From Symbiodinium natans (lineage: Eukaryota; Sar; Dinophyceae; Suessiales; Symbiodiniaceae): 64,000 bases of DNA. Position numbers and translations under genes: made by a program. The stretch is from the NCBI GenBank assembly GCA_905221605.1, contig CAJNDS010000199.1:1-64000 (forward strand), written 5' to 3'. The notes beneath the pieces are model-generated. The model worked only from the letters and a program-made list of their open reading frames with translations, was not told the origin of the DNA and made no database searches. Below, piece after piece: positions 1 to 10,445 of the stretch (position 1 is its first letter; every line of letters begins with the position of its first letter).

Positions 1-1100
1 CTACCCCCGGTCTCTTGCGTAGAAACATAGAGAATCATCGTAATCCCGATATTAAATTGATGATTTCATAATTTCCAAGAATTAATAATAAGTGGAATGA
101 CGATAATTCGAACAAAGATTACGAGCTCCTAATAATAATGGATGGAAGAATAAATTAATATTAGAAATTTTAAATTAATGAAATATATTTTAAATTAATG
201 AAATATATTCAAAATATTTCTTAATCTATGCAATTGAATTCAATATATTGTTCATATATCAAGAGGTATCATATCCGAAATTTGTTTTTTAATTTAATTC
301 GAATCCTGAATCCAAAAATCTCCCAAATAATCTATTTAATAATATTCTTCATATTCCTATTTCAAATTCTTCTAAATCCTTAATAATCCTTCTAAATCCT
401 TTAAAACCCCTTCTAAATCCTTCCATAATCTTCTAAATTCATCTAAATATCAGGAAATCCTTGAAGAATTTTTCTAAAACCTTTAAAATCCATCTAATCC
501 CTTCAAAATATTTTATAATCCCTTCTAAACCCCTCGATTCCTTCTAAATCCTTTCAAAACCCTCCAAAAATATTCTACAAAACCCTTCAAATCCCTTCGA
601 CATTCTCCTCAAATTATTCTAAGCCTACGAAACCTTCGACACCCTTCTGAACCCAAAAACTCTAAACTATTCTAAACCCTTCGAACCCATTTTTCCACCA
701 TTCTAAACCTTTCTAAGTCGACATCCTTCCAAGCCTTTCTACACCCTTCTAAACCCTACGCAACCCTGCTAAACTCTTAAGAACACTTCTAAAGCCTTCT
801 AAAACCCCTTCGAAACCCTTCTAAACAATCTAGTGCCAAAACATAAGTGTTTTCGCTAGTGCTTTTTGAGGCTTTTCGGCAAGGATGTTGAAGTAAATTG
901 AATACATGGACCAACGAGTTTGAGTAAATTGACGACTTCTTACGAAAATTAAGTGAAACATGTGAATTTTCGCTAGTACCATTTGAGGCTTTTCGCAAAG
1001 AGGTTCAAGCAAATTGAAAATCTGGACCAAAGAGTTTTACATCAATCGAGACTTCTTACGAAATATAGCTGAACCTCTTTATTTTGCGTTTCCTCAGTTC
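1..1100. other. AT-rich left end with decayed pyrimidine-rich repeats
   Basis: This stretch is far more AT-rich than the rest of the window. From about 340 to 830 it is built from diverged, irregular copies of a short CCTTCTAAA-like unit. I see no gene. Open frames at 789-1030 (minus) only translate a tandem duplication. It could be a transposon remnant or an AT-rich gene desert. Confidence 0.6.
851..1084. repeat. Diverged tandem duplication, unit 117 bp
   Basis: Two adjacent copies start at 851 and 968, each opening with TTTCGCTAGT and followed by a shared TTTGAGGCTTTTCG block. Both carry matching tails such as CTTCTTACGAAA. Substitutions are common, so the duplication is old. Translated on the minus strand each copy gives a similar peptide with a TSEN core, but I have no reason to think it is expressed. 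Confidence 0.6.
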
Positions 1101-2238
1101 TTTGAGCATGCTCTAGTCTTCATGTCTTAAGTGAGGCAACCCCGAAATCTTTCGTTGTACCAAAAGTTCTGCGCTGGCGCATGAGGGCGAAGCCCCTAAA
1201 ATTTAGAGTTTAAGGTCTAGGGTTTAGGATTGAATTCTCTGGTTTTGCTGTTTGAGGGCTTACTTGGGGTTTAAGATTTGTAGATTTGCCTGGCGGTCAT
1301 TTACAAGGCACTGAAAGCGGGTCATACACCTTAACCTACCAGCACCCAATTTCGGCCCTAGACCCTTGAGGTCTCCGAAACCTGTGCCTTAAACCGCTGA
1401 AAACCCTAAACCCAAGGCCCTTAACGCGAAAGCCAAAAAAAACCTTCTCTGACCTGCAACTCCTCGACACTGCGCACCGTGGTGCGGATGGGTCAGGGCT
1501 TTGGGACTCTAAGGCTGAGGCTTAGGTGTGTATGTGGGTTAAAAGTTAAGTTAAGGGCTTATGATTCTGAATGGGGCTGTTCACTGGAATGGGTGGTATG
1601 GAAAGGCACAGGTAGGGGCCTTTGCCCCACTGCAAAGTATCAGAAGCGAGACTTTAGCTCAGCCTTCTGTCATGCTCAGCAAGTGTTGTATACATGGCTG
1701 ATTCATTGCCTTCTCGATCTCCTGCCTCGAGAAAGGCTCAGGAAAAGGATTCATCCCTTCCCCCAGCAACACGCCTCCACTGGCTCCTGGTGCCATTGCA
1801 AGAAGTGGGGCGATTTTCTTGCTAGGGATCCAGGCAACACAAACCAGAATCCAAATACAAGATCCCGGATTTCCAGCGCTAGGCTGCTGCCTCCCAGTTC
1901 GGCATGTGTCAAATGAACGACCGATCGAGAAGTTGCCACTACAGCTTGCGAGGACAATGTCAGTCAGACTATGTTATACCCAAGACAGGCAGCATACTCT
2001 GGTGCTGCTACGGTATCGGCGCTTGACACGCTATCCGCTCGGGAGTGCTAAAATCCATCTCTGTACACACGTCCTGGAGCTGGGACACAGAGCACAATTG
2101 TAGAACGCAAAGTCCTGTGAACCCCACTAAGCTTGGTGATGTCTATGACGAATGCACTGACCAATCCCCTTGGAACCGAATCGGATTGAATCAGACTGAG
2201 TCAGTTGTCATCTTGTCTATGTCTCGCATTGCTCTGAT
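1101..2238. other. Gene-poor spacer with telomere-like heptamer remnants
   Basis: From 1190 to 1440 the sequence is full of decayed TTTAGGG and CCCTAAA motifs. From 1450 to 2238 I see no convincing exon; the open frames on both strands lack family motifs. It lies just downstream of the ankyrin gene's stop codon. Confidence 0.45.
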
Positions 2239-5000
2239 TCACAGCTCAAGCGTCACCAGGGACCCAAACGGTAGCATGTTGAGGGTGGCGCTTCCTGTGA
2301 CGGGCCCACCCGAAATTTCATGCGCCAGATCGGCAGTTCGGCCGGCACCTGACAAGGCCATGCGAAGGAAGTCCGGCACCTGCATCTCTTCGGCCAAGGT
2401 CAGCGCCGTCTTATTTCGGGTGTTCCGGATCTCGAGGTCCGCCCTGGCCACAATCAGGAAAGCTGCAACATCGAAGAGCCCGGCCACGATGCTGACCATC
2501 AGGGGCGTAGCACCCCAGCTGTTCACGGATATCCATGTGAAGGTTGTTGGCCGCCAACGGTGCTTCAGCCGCATCGCCGCATTCACCATCCACAAGGTCG
2601 AGCGAGCCTTCGGACAAAAGCGCTCGTTGATGTCGGCCCGGGCCTGCAGCAATGTGGCCGCGGACTCCACGCTGGCATTCTGCGTAGCCATCATGAGGTA
2701 CAGCATCAGATTCAAGGGCTGCGGCGCCTCCAGCAGGACCTTCATGCTCTGCACGCACCCCATCGTACAGGCAGTGGCAAATGGTGTGAGGCTCAGACAG
2801 GATCTCGCAGTTTTCAAACTTAGATCTGCGCCCTCGGCGCACAGCATCCGCACAGCTTCTGCGTTGTTGGCTCCACAGGCTGCGTGCAGGGGGCGTGACT
2901 TGATCGCATCCTTGGCATCGACACCGGCCCGCCGTGCGATCAGAACTCTCAGGCACTCGTTGTGACCGTTGAATGCACAGACTGCCAACAGGGAGGTGTT
3001 CCGGCTGATGCCCAACTTCGGGCATGTCTTGCAGACCCTGTCGTTCGGGTCTGCTCGATGTCTCAATAGAGACTCCAGGAGCAGCGGATCCCCGCGCACG
3101 GCCGCGTAGCATATGGGCGAGAAGCCCCCCACGTCACGCTCAGCTATATGGCTGAAGCCCATCTGGTACAGGAAGCTGGCGAGCTTCGGTTCCTTGGAGA
3201 CCTCTGCTTTGAGCAGTGATGGATGTGATGCATCAAACTCATCACATCCGATCAGGAAACCATCGAAGACCTGAATGGGAAGATTGCGGAAGATCCGGAA
3301 TTGCTCGTTCAGAAGGAAACGGTAGCTGACCAAGTCGCCTTTCCTTAGACAGTATAGCAACTTCTGCTTCACCAGTTCTCGAACAATTCCGGCAACCTTC
3401 TCACGGTCGCTCTCGAAGCTGAAAACCCCCCCGCCGGGTGAGTTCTTCTCCAACGTGGTCACCAGCGCAACGTGCCTTAGAACTGTCTGCTACAAAGCTG
3501 CTTAAAACCTGTTCGGAGGGATACTTGTTCGTTTGGCCTTGCTGCCTGGAGCTCTCCACCCGGATCATGAGGTTGTCGTGTGCCGGGCACAATTCACGGG
3601 CAAGACTCTCCGTGCGGCACCATGCCCTTTGCCGCCAGCTCTTGTAGTTCAAGATCCGATCCTCGTGGTCTGGAGTGATAAGGCTGTGCGGATCAAGACA
3701 CAGGTCATGGCGATGATGCGACTACTGCGCGACCTACTGCCAGAAACAGCCGTGCAAGTGCAAGACTCATGATGTAATAGCGGCTATGGATCCTTTGCAA
3801 GCTCATTCAGGACTAATCCGCCTCACTTGCCGCATTACCGCCTTGTTCAACAAGCTGCGAATGAGCCGTTGCTCCCCGAGAGAAAGAGGAAGGAAAAGGA
3901 ACTAGCAAGCCTAGTTGTTGTCGCGTCTTGGCTCTAAAATCTATCGTCTCGGCTTTCAGACTTGCGGACATGAAACGACGAACCCCCGAACCCTGAACAC
4001 CTCCCCAGGTTGGGCAGGGTTGGATTCTTGCTCTTTGGCCCCTGCTGTCAGGAGATCTCCAGGGTGTAGGGTTAAGGGCTTGAGGTTGAGGGATTCGTTT
4101 CCGACATCCGAACTTCCTCCTCGCCCGCCCTGACCGAGGGTGACAGGATGACGAAGAGCTCGCAGCGCTGCACGTACATTGGGATGCTGTCGATGGCCAG
4201 CTGGAGACCTTCTCTAAGGCGTAGTGGGGGGTTCTATGGAGAATATGTTCGTAGGAATGAGATACCTGGCAGAGGCAATGGAATCAGATGCGGAAACCTC
4301 AAAGAGGAGGCTGCTTGTACATGGGTACTTGGATGCCAGTAGTTGGATGCCAAAAAGAACACCCGGAAAAGGGCACTACGACGAAGACCTTCAATTTTTT
4401 GGGGGGCGATCCTGAATTATTCGGGAGGCCTGCTGGAGTTCGGGAGAGGTCCGGTGTCGCACCGTGCTGGGGGCAGGAGAAGAAATCGTACCAAAGGAAG
4501 AGCGGCTTCTCCTAGGTGCCAGGTCTGAAGCAAAGATAAGAGGATGCTTCTGATGAGCTCTCTAAGAATATAGAAGAAAAGAAACCCAAACCACAAAAAG
4601 AAAAAAGATGTTCGAAGACACATCCTGAACCCTAAACCCACCAAGTCTCGATGATGTCGGCGTTTGAGTAGCCATGGGGATGTCCGAAGAGCACTTCAGT
4701 GGTGACGTCGATGGAGACGCTGCTTACACCTCCGACTCCGCTCATAGGGATTCCTAGTATACAGGGTTCAAAAGGCTTAGAGTAGGGTCTATAGGACATG
4801 GTGCTCTGGGCCTTTTGGCGCATTGATTCATCCAGTATTCATCCCTTGGCATGGTAACACCCACCTGTGACCAGATTCTGCAGCGCTTCCTGGAGAACCC
4901 TCGTCTGCTTGAACTCAGGATCGGGATGGTCTTGTCCCAGCCACTGGTGCGACACGAAAATGGCGCGTCCCATCTCGGGCTCAAACGTCACCAGGATCCC
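2239..5000 (-). CDS. SHQW-domain plus ankyrin-repeat protein (multi-exon)
   Basis: Family assignment rests on a chain of motifs known together in Symbiodiniaceae proteins. Exons, 5' to 3': 4865-5000 (GRAIFVSHQWLGQDHPDP), 4650-4753 (IDVTTEVLFG), about 4423-4511 (KPLFLWYDFFSCPQ), 4135-4213 (AIDSIPMYVQRCELFVILSP), 3525-3661 (YKSWRQRAWCRTE) and 2239-3475, a 412-codon exon with ankyrin repeats ending in TGA. Reading phases agree at all junctions, though the 3' end of the third exon is ambiguous. The second intron starts with GA. The last intron is only 49 nt (GT..AG). The N-terminal part resembles a TIR- or heterokaryon-like fold. The ankyrin part has repeats such as PLHAACGANNAEAVRML and should bind other proteins. 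The molecular role is unknown. The start codon is missing and lies upstream. It is probably cytosolic, since no membrane segment is seen. Confidence 0.8.
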
Positions 5001-5239
5001 CTGCCGAGGGATCTATCCGGTTGAAAGCAAGGCCTGATAGTTGCGCTGGGTTGCTACGAAGCCTGAACAGGAGTTTCGATGATAAGAAGGAGGGCACCTA
5101 TGCTAGATTCCGCCTCGGCCAATAACGTCTCATGGGGCTCGATGCAGGTCATGGACATGAAGCTCGACAAAGGCACCTCGTAGGCAAAGCAAGAACAGAG
5201 ACTAAGGATGACGAGACTATGGTAGTCACAGGCAACCTA

Positions 5240-5370
5240 AAGATGATGGCCACTTCGCAGAAGGGTCCGAATCTCATCCAAAGCGCCGTGTACATGGGAA
5301 ATAGAGGGTCCGCTTCATCTGGCCCCACCCGCCGCAGTTCCTGCACGAAGTTCTCCAGCGCAGACGGCAT
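5240..5370 (-). CDS. Candidate first exon of the SHQW-ankyrin gene
   Basis: From an ATG at 5368-5370 the minus strand reads MPSALENFVQELRRVGPDEA and continues for about 40 residues to FGPFCEV, with GC-rich third codon positions like the exons downstream. It sits about 240 bp upstream of the first firm exon of the ankyrin gene and on the same strand. I could not find the connecting exon or fix the donor site, so its membership is an inference. Confidence 0.4.
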
Positions 5371-5445
5371 GGAAGGCAGGCTCACCGCCCACTTCGTTGA
5401 GTGTTGAACTTGGGCCGGTGCTGAAAAATGCGGTCTGTGGCCCGT

Positions 5446-6716
5446 TCATCCCAAGTATGCCCTCCCAGGCCCATATTCCAAGCTGGAGACATAACATGTG
5501 CCGTGATACGACGCTGGAACTCCTAACAACGGCACTGGACTACAACGGATCAGGCTAATGGTTTCAATAGCGACTACTATGGATTTGCTTGCTACATACT
5601 TCTTCTTTGCCGCTAGTACAATTACAGACCCCCACAACAGAAATAATCGAACTGCAGATTCTTCAGCGACCTCGGGTAAGTAGGTGGTGCAAATGCGTCC
5701 TCTCATTGTTTTCGATGGATTGATGGAGTTCGAGGCATACCCCAAACCCCTAAACCTCAAGCCCTAACCCCACAACCCTCAATCCCAAACATCCCCGAAC
5801 CCGAAGGCCCTGCAAAAAAAAGCTCACGCCCCGTAGCGGCGTGGAAGGTCCGTCGTTTCTTGAAGGACTCTATAGACCCGTAGAGGTTCCATGAAGGTCT
5901 CTACGAAGTTTCCGATAATGACTCCAAACGGATTCTCTAAATAAGGGTCCCGCTCTGGATACCCCAGAATGGTGCTTATTGAAATCGGGACCCGACCAGG
6001 GACCCTCGAAAGACCCTAATGTAGAGAGCTCCCCATACTATCGCTCTTTAGGGCTTGACCCTGGGGGTTGAAGGATTTAGGGTTTGAGGCTTTTTCACCC
6101 TTTGGTGGGTTTAGCGTTTAGGGTTTCGGCTTCAGTGTTTGGGGTTTAGGGTCGTCTAGGGTTTAGGGTGCCTGGGGTTGAAAGTTTCGGAGTTCAGATA
6201 TCTTTTCGTCGCTCGACGAGAAATAGAGAAGTAAAGATTTTGCAAACTCTAGCATAATATAATTTTGAAAATCTTGGATCTTAGAACAAGTATCTTCTCA
6301 GTGGGCGAAAAGAAAACGGAAACCTTATCACTTCATGCACCAAGCTAAGTACCCTCTCATATGAAATTAAAAGAATCCCCCAAAATAACAACGTAAACGA
6401 AATCTATTGGCGAAATCCCAATAGTTTTGAATTTCGATTTGCCATGAGAATTAGAGGTGGCAATTCAAATTCATCCTATTTAGTAGTACGTATTTTGTGT
6501 GGTCCAGTTGGGCTAGAAATGTTCTTGTAATTGTGTTGTTGTATGTTGCGACCCATCGGAAATTGGGGGTAACGCACGCCGCCGTGCCTCGGGTTCCTGA
6601 GTCTTCTTCGCATCCATTATATTACCGATTCAGTTTCCTATTCAATTTGACATCCATATGAGATAGCCACGACCCTGCATGACGTTTACATTCTTCCGAG
6701 CTGGGCACTTTTTCAT
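5446..6716. other. Intergenic stretch with telomere-like islands
   Basis: CCCTAAA-type remnants occur at about 5740-5800 and TTTAGGG-type at about 6050-6190. From 6190 to 6700 the base composition turns AT-rich again, like the left end. A 104-codon open frame at 5446-5760 (minus) has one hydrophobic run but no recognisable family, and I do not call it a gene. Confidence 0.4.
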
Positions 6717-7068
6717 TTAAGCAACAAGGGCATGATGCTCTCCCAGCCTCAGATGCATCTCAAATCTCATCGCGAAGCACATGCCAATCCAATCCACGTC
6801 TTCGGCCCGAATGCAAACAAGTTGCTGCCGCCGAGCGGAAATTGCACGAAAGGCAGCTTCGCCTCCGAGCACAGCATTCAAGAGCATCGCCCTGACGGGT
6901 GTCATAACGGGCGTCAACAAGGCAGCAAAGTTGTTGAGGCAGAAGATTTATGGTGATGGTCAGGCAAGGGCCGCAGAGAGCTGGTCCATGAACTTTTGGT
7001 TGAGCGATGGTTCCTGCAGAAGGAATTACGGACTTAGAGAACCTTAACAGCGCAACTGTCGATGCCAT
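6717..7068 (-). CDS. Exon candidates, unknown protein
   Basis: The minus strand at 6717-6920 reads AFRAISARRQQLVCIRAEDV and ends with a stop after HHALVA. A second open stretch at 7044-7226 contains SQTLLVDDFTLGHEKKALQI. Both look protein-like in composition, but I cannot join them in phase or name a family. They lie downstream of the stop at 7262, so they would belong to another transcript or a 3' extension. Confidence 0.3.
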
Positions 7069-7261
7069 CTGCCCTGAGCTGAAAGATCAAGGATCTGAAG
7101 AGCCTTCTTCTCATGCCCCAGGGTGAAGTCATCAACCAAAAGGGTCTGCGATGTGAAGTGGCATACCTTCCCAGGCAAACAGCAGCTCCACAACACAACG
7201 ACCAACACTTCCCACAGCTGAAACACCCTTAGATACCCCTAGCCAACTACAAGAAGCAGGA

Positions 7262-7577
7262 TCAGGCAGCGCTTGCCTTCGACTGAGGTCGATCTACAAC
7301 GATCAGGTCGTCATAGTCGAAATCATTCAGCTCAAGCCACGTCTGCGTCACATTGAAGGCGTCCTGGCGGCCCACATGCCACCTACAAGTTCAGCCCTCA
7401 ACCCGTGTGCAACTCTGTGAAATTTTGTCGCATACTGCAAGCTGATGCCATGCTCCCCTTTGGTGAATGACAAGTCCTCGTACGTCCCACGGGCTGTGAG
7501 AAAGCGGATGAAGTACCGCTCGCGTAGCCTTCCGTGTGCAACACATAGGCTGACTGCTGGTTCCGACAGCTTTTGAA
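7262..7577 (-). CDS. C-terminal exons of an unrecognised protein
   Basis: Two protein-like segments lie next to each other. The first starts after an acceptor-like TTAG at about 7578 and reads through RYFIRFLTARGTYEDLSFTK and ISLQYATKFHRVAHG. The second, 7262-7363, follows GCCGCCAG, reads DAFNVTQTWLELNDFDYDDL and ends with TGA. They are in different frames and less than 30 bp apart, too close for a normal intron. So there is a very short intron, a frameshift (pseudogene) or an assembly error. I do not recognise the family. Confidence 0.5.
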
Positions 7578-8051
7578 GCTAAGCCGCTTGAGTGACAAAA
7601 CACAAAATTTCTACGGCAAAAAACGGAAACTGTTCCCGATGGGCCTAAAAACGACGAGATGCTCGATTTACTTGAGCCATTTGCTTGATGACACAACCAT
7701 TGCAAAAAGATCGCGTTTGTTCGGCAAGGAAGCTGGCACTTCACGAAGCAAAAGCTCCACATGCCGGGCGATTGAATAAATTGAACAAAAGGCTTTTGAA
7801 GGTCCGGCCCAGGAGTGTGTTAAGAAATTTTATTAATTAAGAAATCTGGACCTGGACCGGCCACACATTTTAAAATCCAGGGCCTCGCGGGCTCGCCCAA
7901 AAAAATTCCGCCGAGGAAGTATTAAGTAACGTTCTCTGTCATATTTACCAAGAACCCAAGAAACTGCAAGCCTCAAACCCTCTAATCCCAGGGCTCAGGG
8001 CTCAGTGCTCAGGGCTCAGGGCGCAGGGGCTTAGGGCTTAGGGCGGAAGAG

Positions 8052-8128
8052 GCCCGGCACAAAAAGTCACCTTTTTTGAGGTGTTTCAGGCCGGAAAGGC
8101 CCAAATAAGGTGACTTTTTGTGCCGGGC
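8052..8128. mobile_element. Hairpin (MITE-like) element, copy 1
   Basis: The 77-bp element has perfect 22-bp inverted ends that begin GCCCGGCACAAAAAGTCACC, with a roughly 33-bp centre containing its own GGCC-rich palindrome. It has no coding capacity. Two more copies follow within 500 bp. It could be a miniature inverted-repeat transposon or a structural satellite. Confidence 0.65.
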
Positions 8129-8287
8129 TCTGCCGGGCTCTTGCGGGGAAGCCTTTAAGGGCTCAGGGCTCAGGGCTCAGGGCTCAGGCTCAGGGCTCAG
8201 GGCTCAGGGCTCAGCGCTCAGGGCTCAGGGCTCAAAAAGAGCTTTTTTCTTTGGCCAATGTTGGTTGAAATGTTTCATGTATTCAAG

Positions 8288-8359
8288 GGCCACATGGTGT
8301 AGTGGTATCACATGCGCTTCGCATGCGGAAGGCCCTGGGTTCAATCCCCAGTGTGTCCA
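8288..8359 (+). tRNA. tRNA-Ala(CGC)-like gene
   Basis: The 72-nt sequence folds as a cloverleaf. The acceptor stem is GGCCACA with TGTGTCC (one mismatch), and the D arm is GTG/CAC around TAGTGGTAT. The anticodon loop TTCGCAT gives anticodon CGC (alanine), with one mismatch in its stem. The T arm CTGGG-TTCAATC-CCCAG is perfect and the discriminator base is A. The internal polymerase III boxes are intact: box A TGGTGTAGTGG and box B GGTTCAATCC. CCA is not encoded. Two stem mismatches and the repeat setting leave open a tRNA-derived SINE head or a pseudo-tRNA. Confidence 0.7.
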
Positions 8360-8390
8360 TTTCTCAGACAGACAAAAGCTTAGGGCGGAA

Positions 8391-8464
8391 GGCATAAAAA
8401 GTCACCTTTTTGAGGTGTTTCAGGCCGGAAAGGCCCAAAAAAGGTGTGACTTTTTGTGCCGGGC
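8391..8464. mobile_element. Hairpin (MITE-like) element, copy 2 (left end degraded)
   Basis: This is the same element as at 8052-8128, but the left end reads GGCATAAAAAGTCACC, so the first bases of the inverted repeat are lost. The right end is intact (GACTTTTTGTGCCGGGC), apart from a 2-bp insertion. Confidence 0.65.
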
Positions 8465-8542
8465 TCTGCCGGGCTCTTGCGGGGAAGCCTTTAAGGGCTC
8501 AGGGCTCAGGGGGCTCAGGGCTTAGGGCTTAGGGCGGCAGAG

Positions 8543-8618
8543 GCCCGGCACAAAAAGTCACTTTTTTGAGGTGTTTCAGGCCGGAAAGGCCCAAATAAGG
8601 TGACTTTTTGTGCCGGGC
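8543..8618. mobile_element. Hairpin (MITE-like) element, copy 3
   Basis: Almost identical to copy 1 except for one missing C in the left arm. It lies between AGGGCTT heptamers and the true TTTAGGG array. Confidence 0.65.
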
Positions 8619-8628
8619 CTTTTCCCCG

Positions 8629-8702
8629 CGTTTAGGGTTTAGGGTTTAGGGTGTAGGGTTTAGGGTTTAGGGTTTAGGGTTTAGGGTTTAGGGTTTAGAG
8701 CT
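8629..8702 (+). repeat. Interstitial telomere repeat (TTTAGGG)n
   Basis: About ten near-perfect TTTAGGG heptamers, the best-preserved telomere-type array in the window. TTTAGGG is the plant-type telomere unit, also reported for dinoflagellates. It is internal here. Confidence 0.8.
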
Positions 8703-8950
8703 TAGAGCACACCGAAAAGCTCTACACTGGTGAGTTACATGTTCCCCAACTCTGTCCCTATACTCACCTCTAATCAACCCTCGAATAAGAAATATATTTC
8801 AGGGTCTGGTTCAAACCTAACTTTCTTATTTCCATTTGGGGTTTTAAGAAATTTCGAAACCCTGGCTGAAAAAGGCAGATTTCTTATTAGAAGCCTCAGC
8901 CGTCCCCCGCCCCAAAACAGCCAGAATCCACAAAGGTAAAACTGCAAAAT

Positions 8951-9157
8951 TCAGCCGAAGCACCAACAAGCTTCAAACAAATCAGCGGCAAACATGGCAT
9001 CAAGCCTGTTGCGAAACTTCATGCCAAAACACAAGGCCACTTGCCTTCGAAGCGCATCGGCTGCACCAGGAACTGGGAGATCCTTAATGACCTTAATCTC
9101 AAACAACCGGTGCAACTCAAAACCTGAAGCTCTGAAAAGACACCGTGCCAAGAGCAA
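8951..9157 (-). CDS. C-terminal exon candidate
   Basis: The minus strand reads FEIKVIKDLPVPGAADALRR and continues with ALCFGMKFRNRLDAMFAADL to a stop. Charge pattern and codon use look coding. No family is recognised and no upstream exon was joined. Confidence 0.35.
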   Translation of the reverse strand: MLLARCLFRASGFELHRLFEIKVIKDLPVPGAADALRRQVALCFGMKFRNRLDAMFAADLFEACWCFG

Positions 9158-9683
9158 AGTCTATAGCATTTTTGCTTCCCGCCTCGCTGGCCATGTAGGC
9201 TCTCTTGTCTCCCTTCCACCGCCTGGAGAAATTGGGCCAGGCTGCTGATTCAGGCAGTTTGCCGTGCACTTTGGTCAGTCGGATTGCTTATGTAAGCAGA
9301 GAGGTTAGCTGCATGACATACAGTATGTGCAATAGGTTCAGATAGGTTCAGATACTGTGAAGCCTGAGTACCCAGACCTGGCCTTACGCGCTCCATGGAC
9401 AGGGACACCACCTTTTGTGTCCAAAGCGCTCGCACGTGCCAACAGCTGTGCTTGTCAATATGAACGACAGAGCAAAGATCAAGGGATGGAAGTCGAGGGC
9501 CCTGAGGGCCAGGCATTATCAATATCAACAAACAAGTGCTTGCGTTCAGATCGATACCTCGATGACTGCAGCTGATGACGACACCCTTCTCTGCAGGCAT
9601 TGGGACTTAGGGACTTCAGGAAGGTGCCGGTCGATCACCGCCAAGATCATGAACTCCGTCCTTACTGGGATGCTTCAGGCTAA

Positions 9684-9914
9684 TTAGCAGCGACTGGCGA
9701 TGGCAAGCATCGATGGCAACCCAGGACCTAGTTCCCTCGGTCGAACATTTTCACATGCTCCTGCAAAGAGACGGAATGACAAACGCAGCGTCTGGACCTT
9801 GGCCCTGCACCATTCGCGCCGCACCTCCAGATACCTGCCAAACAGGCTGTTTTGCGGACTTGAAACAACATGCGATGACAACGGGCGAAAGCTCTCAAAA
9901 GCAACTCGACACAA
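9684..9914 (-). CDS. Exon candidate
   Basis: An open minus-strand frame contains SLFGRYLEVRREWCRAKVQT and a basic, aromatic-rich stretch. No homolog is recognised. Overlapping plus-strand frames are also open, so the call is weak. Confidence 0.25.
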   Translation of the reverse strand: MCRVAFESFRPLSSHVVSSPQNSLFGRYLEVRREWCRAKVQTLRLSFRLFAGACENVRPRELGPGLPSMLAIASRC

Positions 9915-10135
9915 ACAGGTCAGAAGGTACGCTGTCCGGTAGCCTGTGCGGTGTCTGGGGTTTGTGCTTCTAAGCTATTAAGCCAGACCGCAGGGGGCAG
10001 AAGACTGCATTTCGCAGCAGTAGGGTGGCTTCGATCTGTACTAGGAACTGTGCCTGATGTATGCTTGAACTCTGCGTAGGTCTTGTGCCAGGACGCTGGT
10101 GCCGGTCTGGGCCAAACGGGGGTACGCACGCATTC

Positions 10136-10445
10136 TTAATTGGCAGCAGCCTGCATGGCTGATTCCTTGTGCCGGCGTGCATGCCGGTATACGCCGACAC
10201 CGGGCAGATGAGCTGCGTGGCCGTGCGAAGACTCAGGCAAGCACGGATTGATATCGCTCGTGGGGGAGACCTCGACACCAGCGAAATCAGCATGCAGGCT
10301 ACTAGGCCCCCCCCCCGCGGACAAGACCTCAAGAGTGTACGGCATGGTCTTCACGTCCGCATCCTCCTCCTCCCATATGAAATCGACACCTGCAAAGATG
10401 AATCTGTGGATGTCTGCGGAATTTCGAATCCATGCAGCCCGTACC
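10136..10445 (-). CDS. Exon candidate
   Basis: The minus strand reads AAWIRNSADIHRFIFAGVDF and continues with IWEEEDADVKTMPYTLEVLS. A good internal acceptor (TTTGCAG before GTGTCGATTTC) suggests that only the part from VDFIWEEE onward is exon. A 9-base C tract at about 10309 closes the convincing part. Function unknown. Confidence 0.35.

Larger units (their letters stand above)
7975..8700. repeat. Nested heptamer repeat block
   Basis: Runs of the heptamer AGGGCTC/AGGGCTT (7990-8045, 8158-8235, 8494-8540) grade into true TTTAGGG repeats at the right end. The block encloses three copies of a hairpin element and a tRNA-like gene. About 65 bp after the first and second hairpins (GCCGGGCTCTTGCGGGGAAG and following) are nearly identical, so the whole unit was tandemly duplicated. 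Confidence 0.7.

Noticed and set aside
1479-2965. Plus-strand ORFs of 145 and 306 codons
   Set aside because: The longer one is the antisense of the ankyrin exon; the shorter has no protein character.
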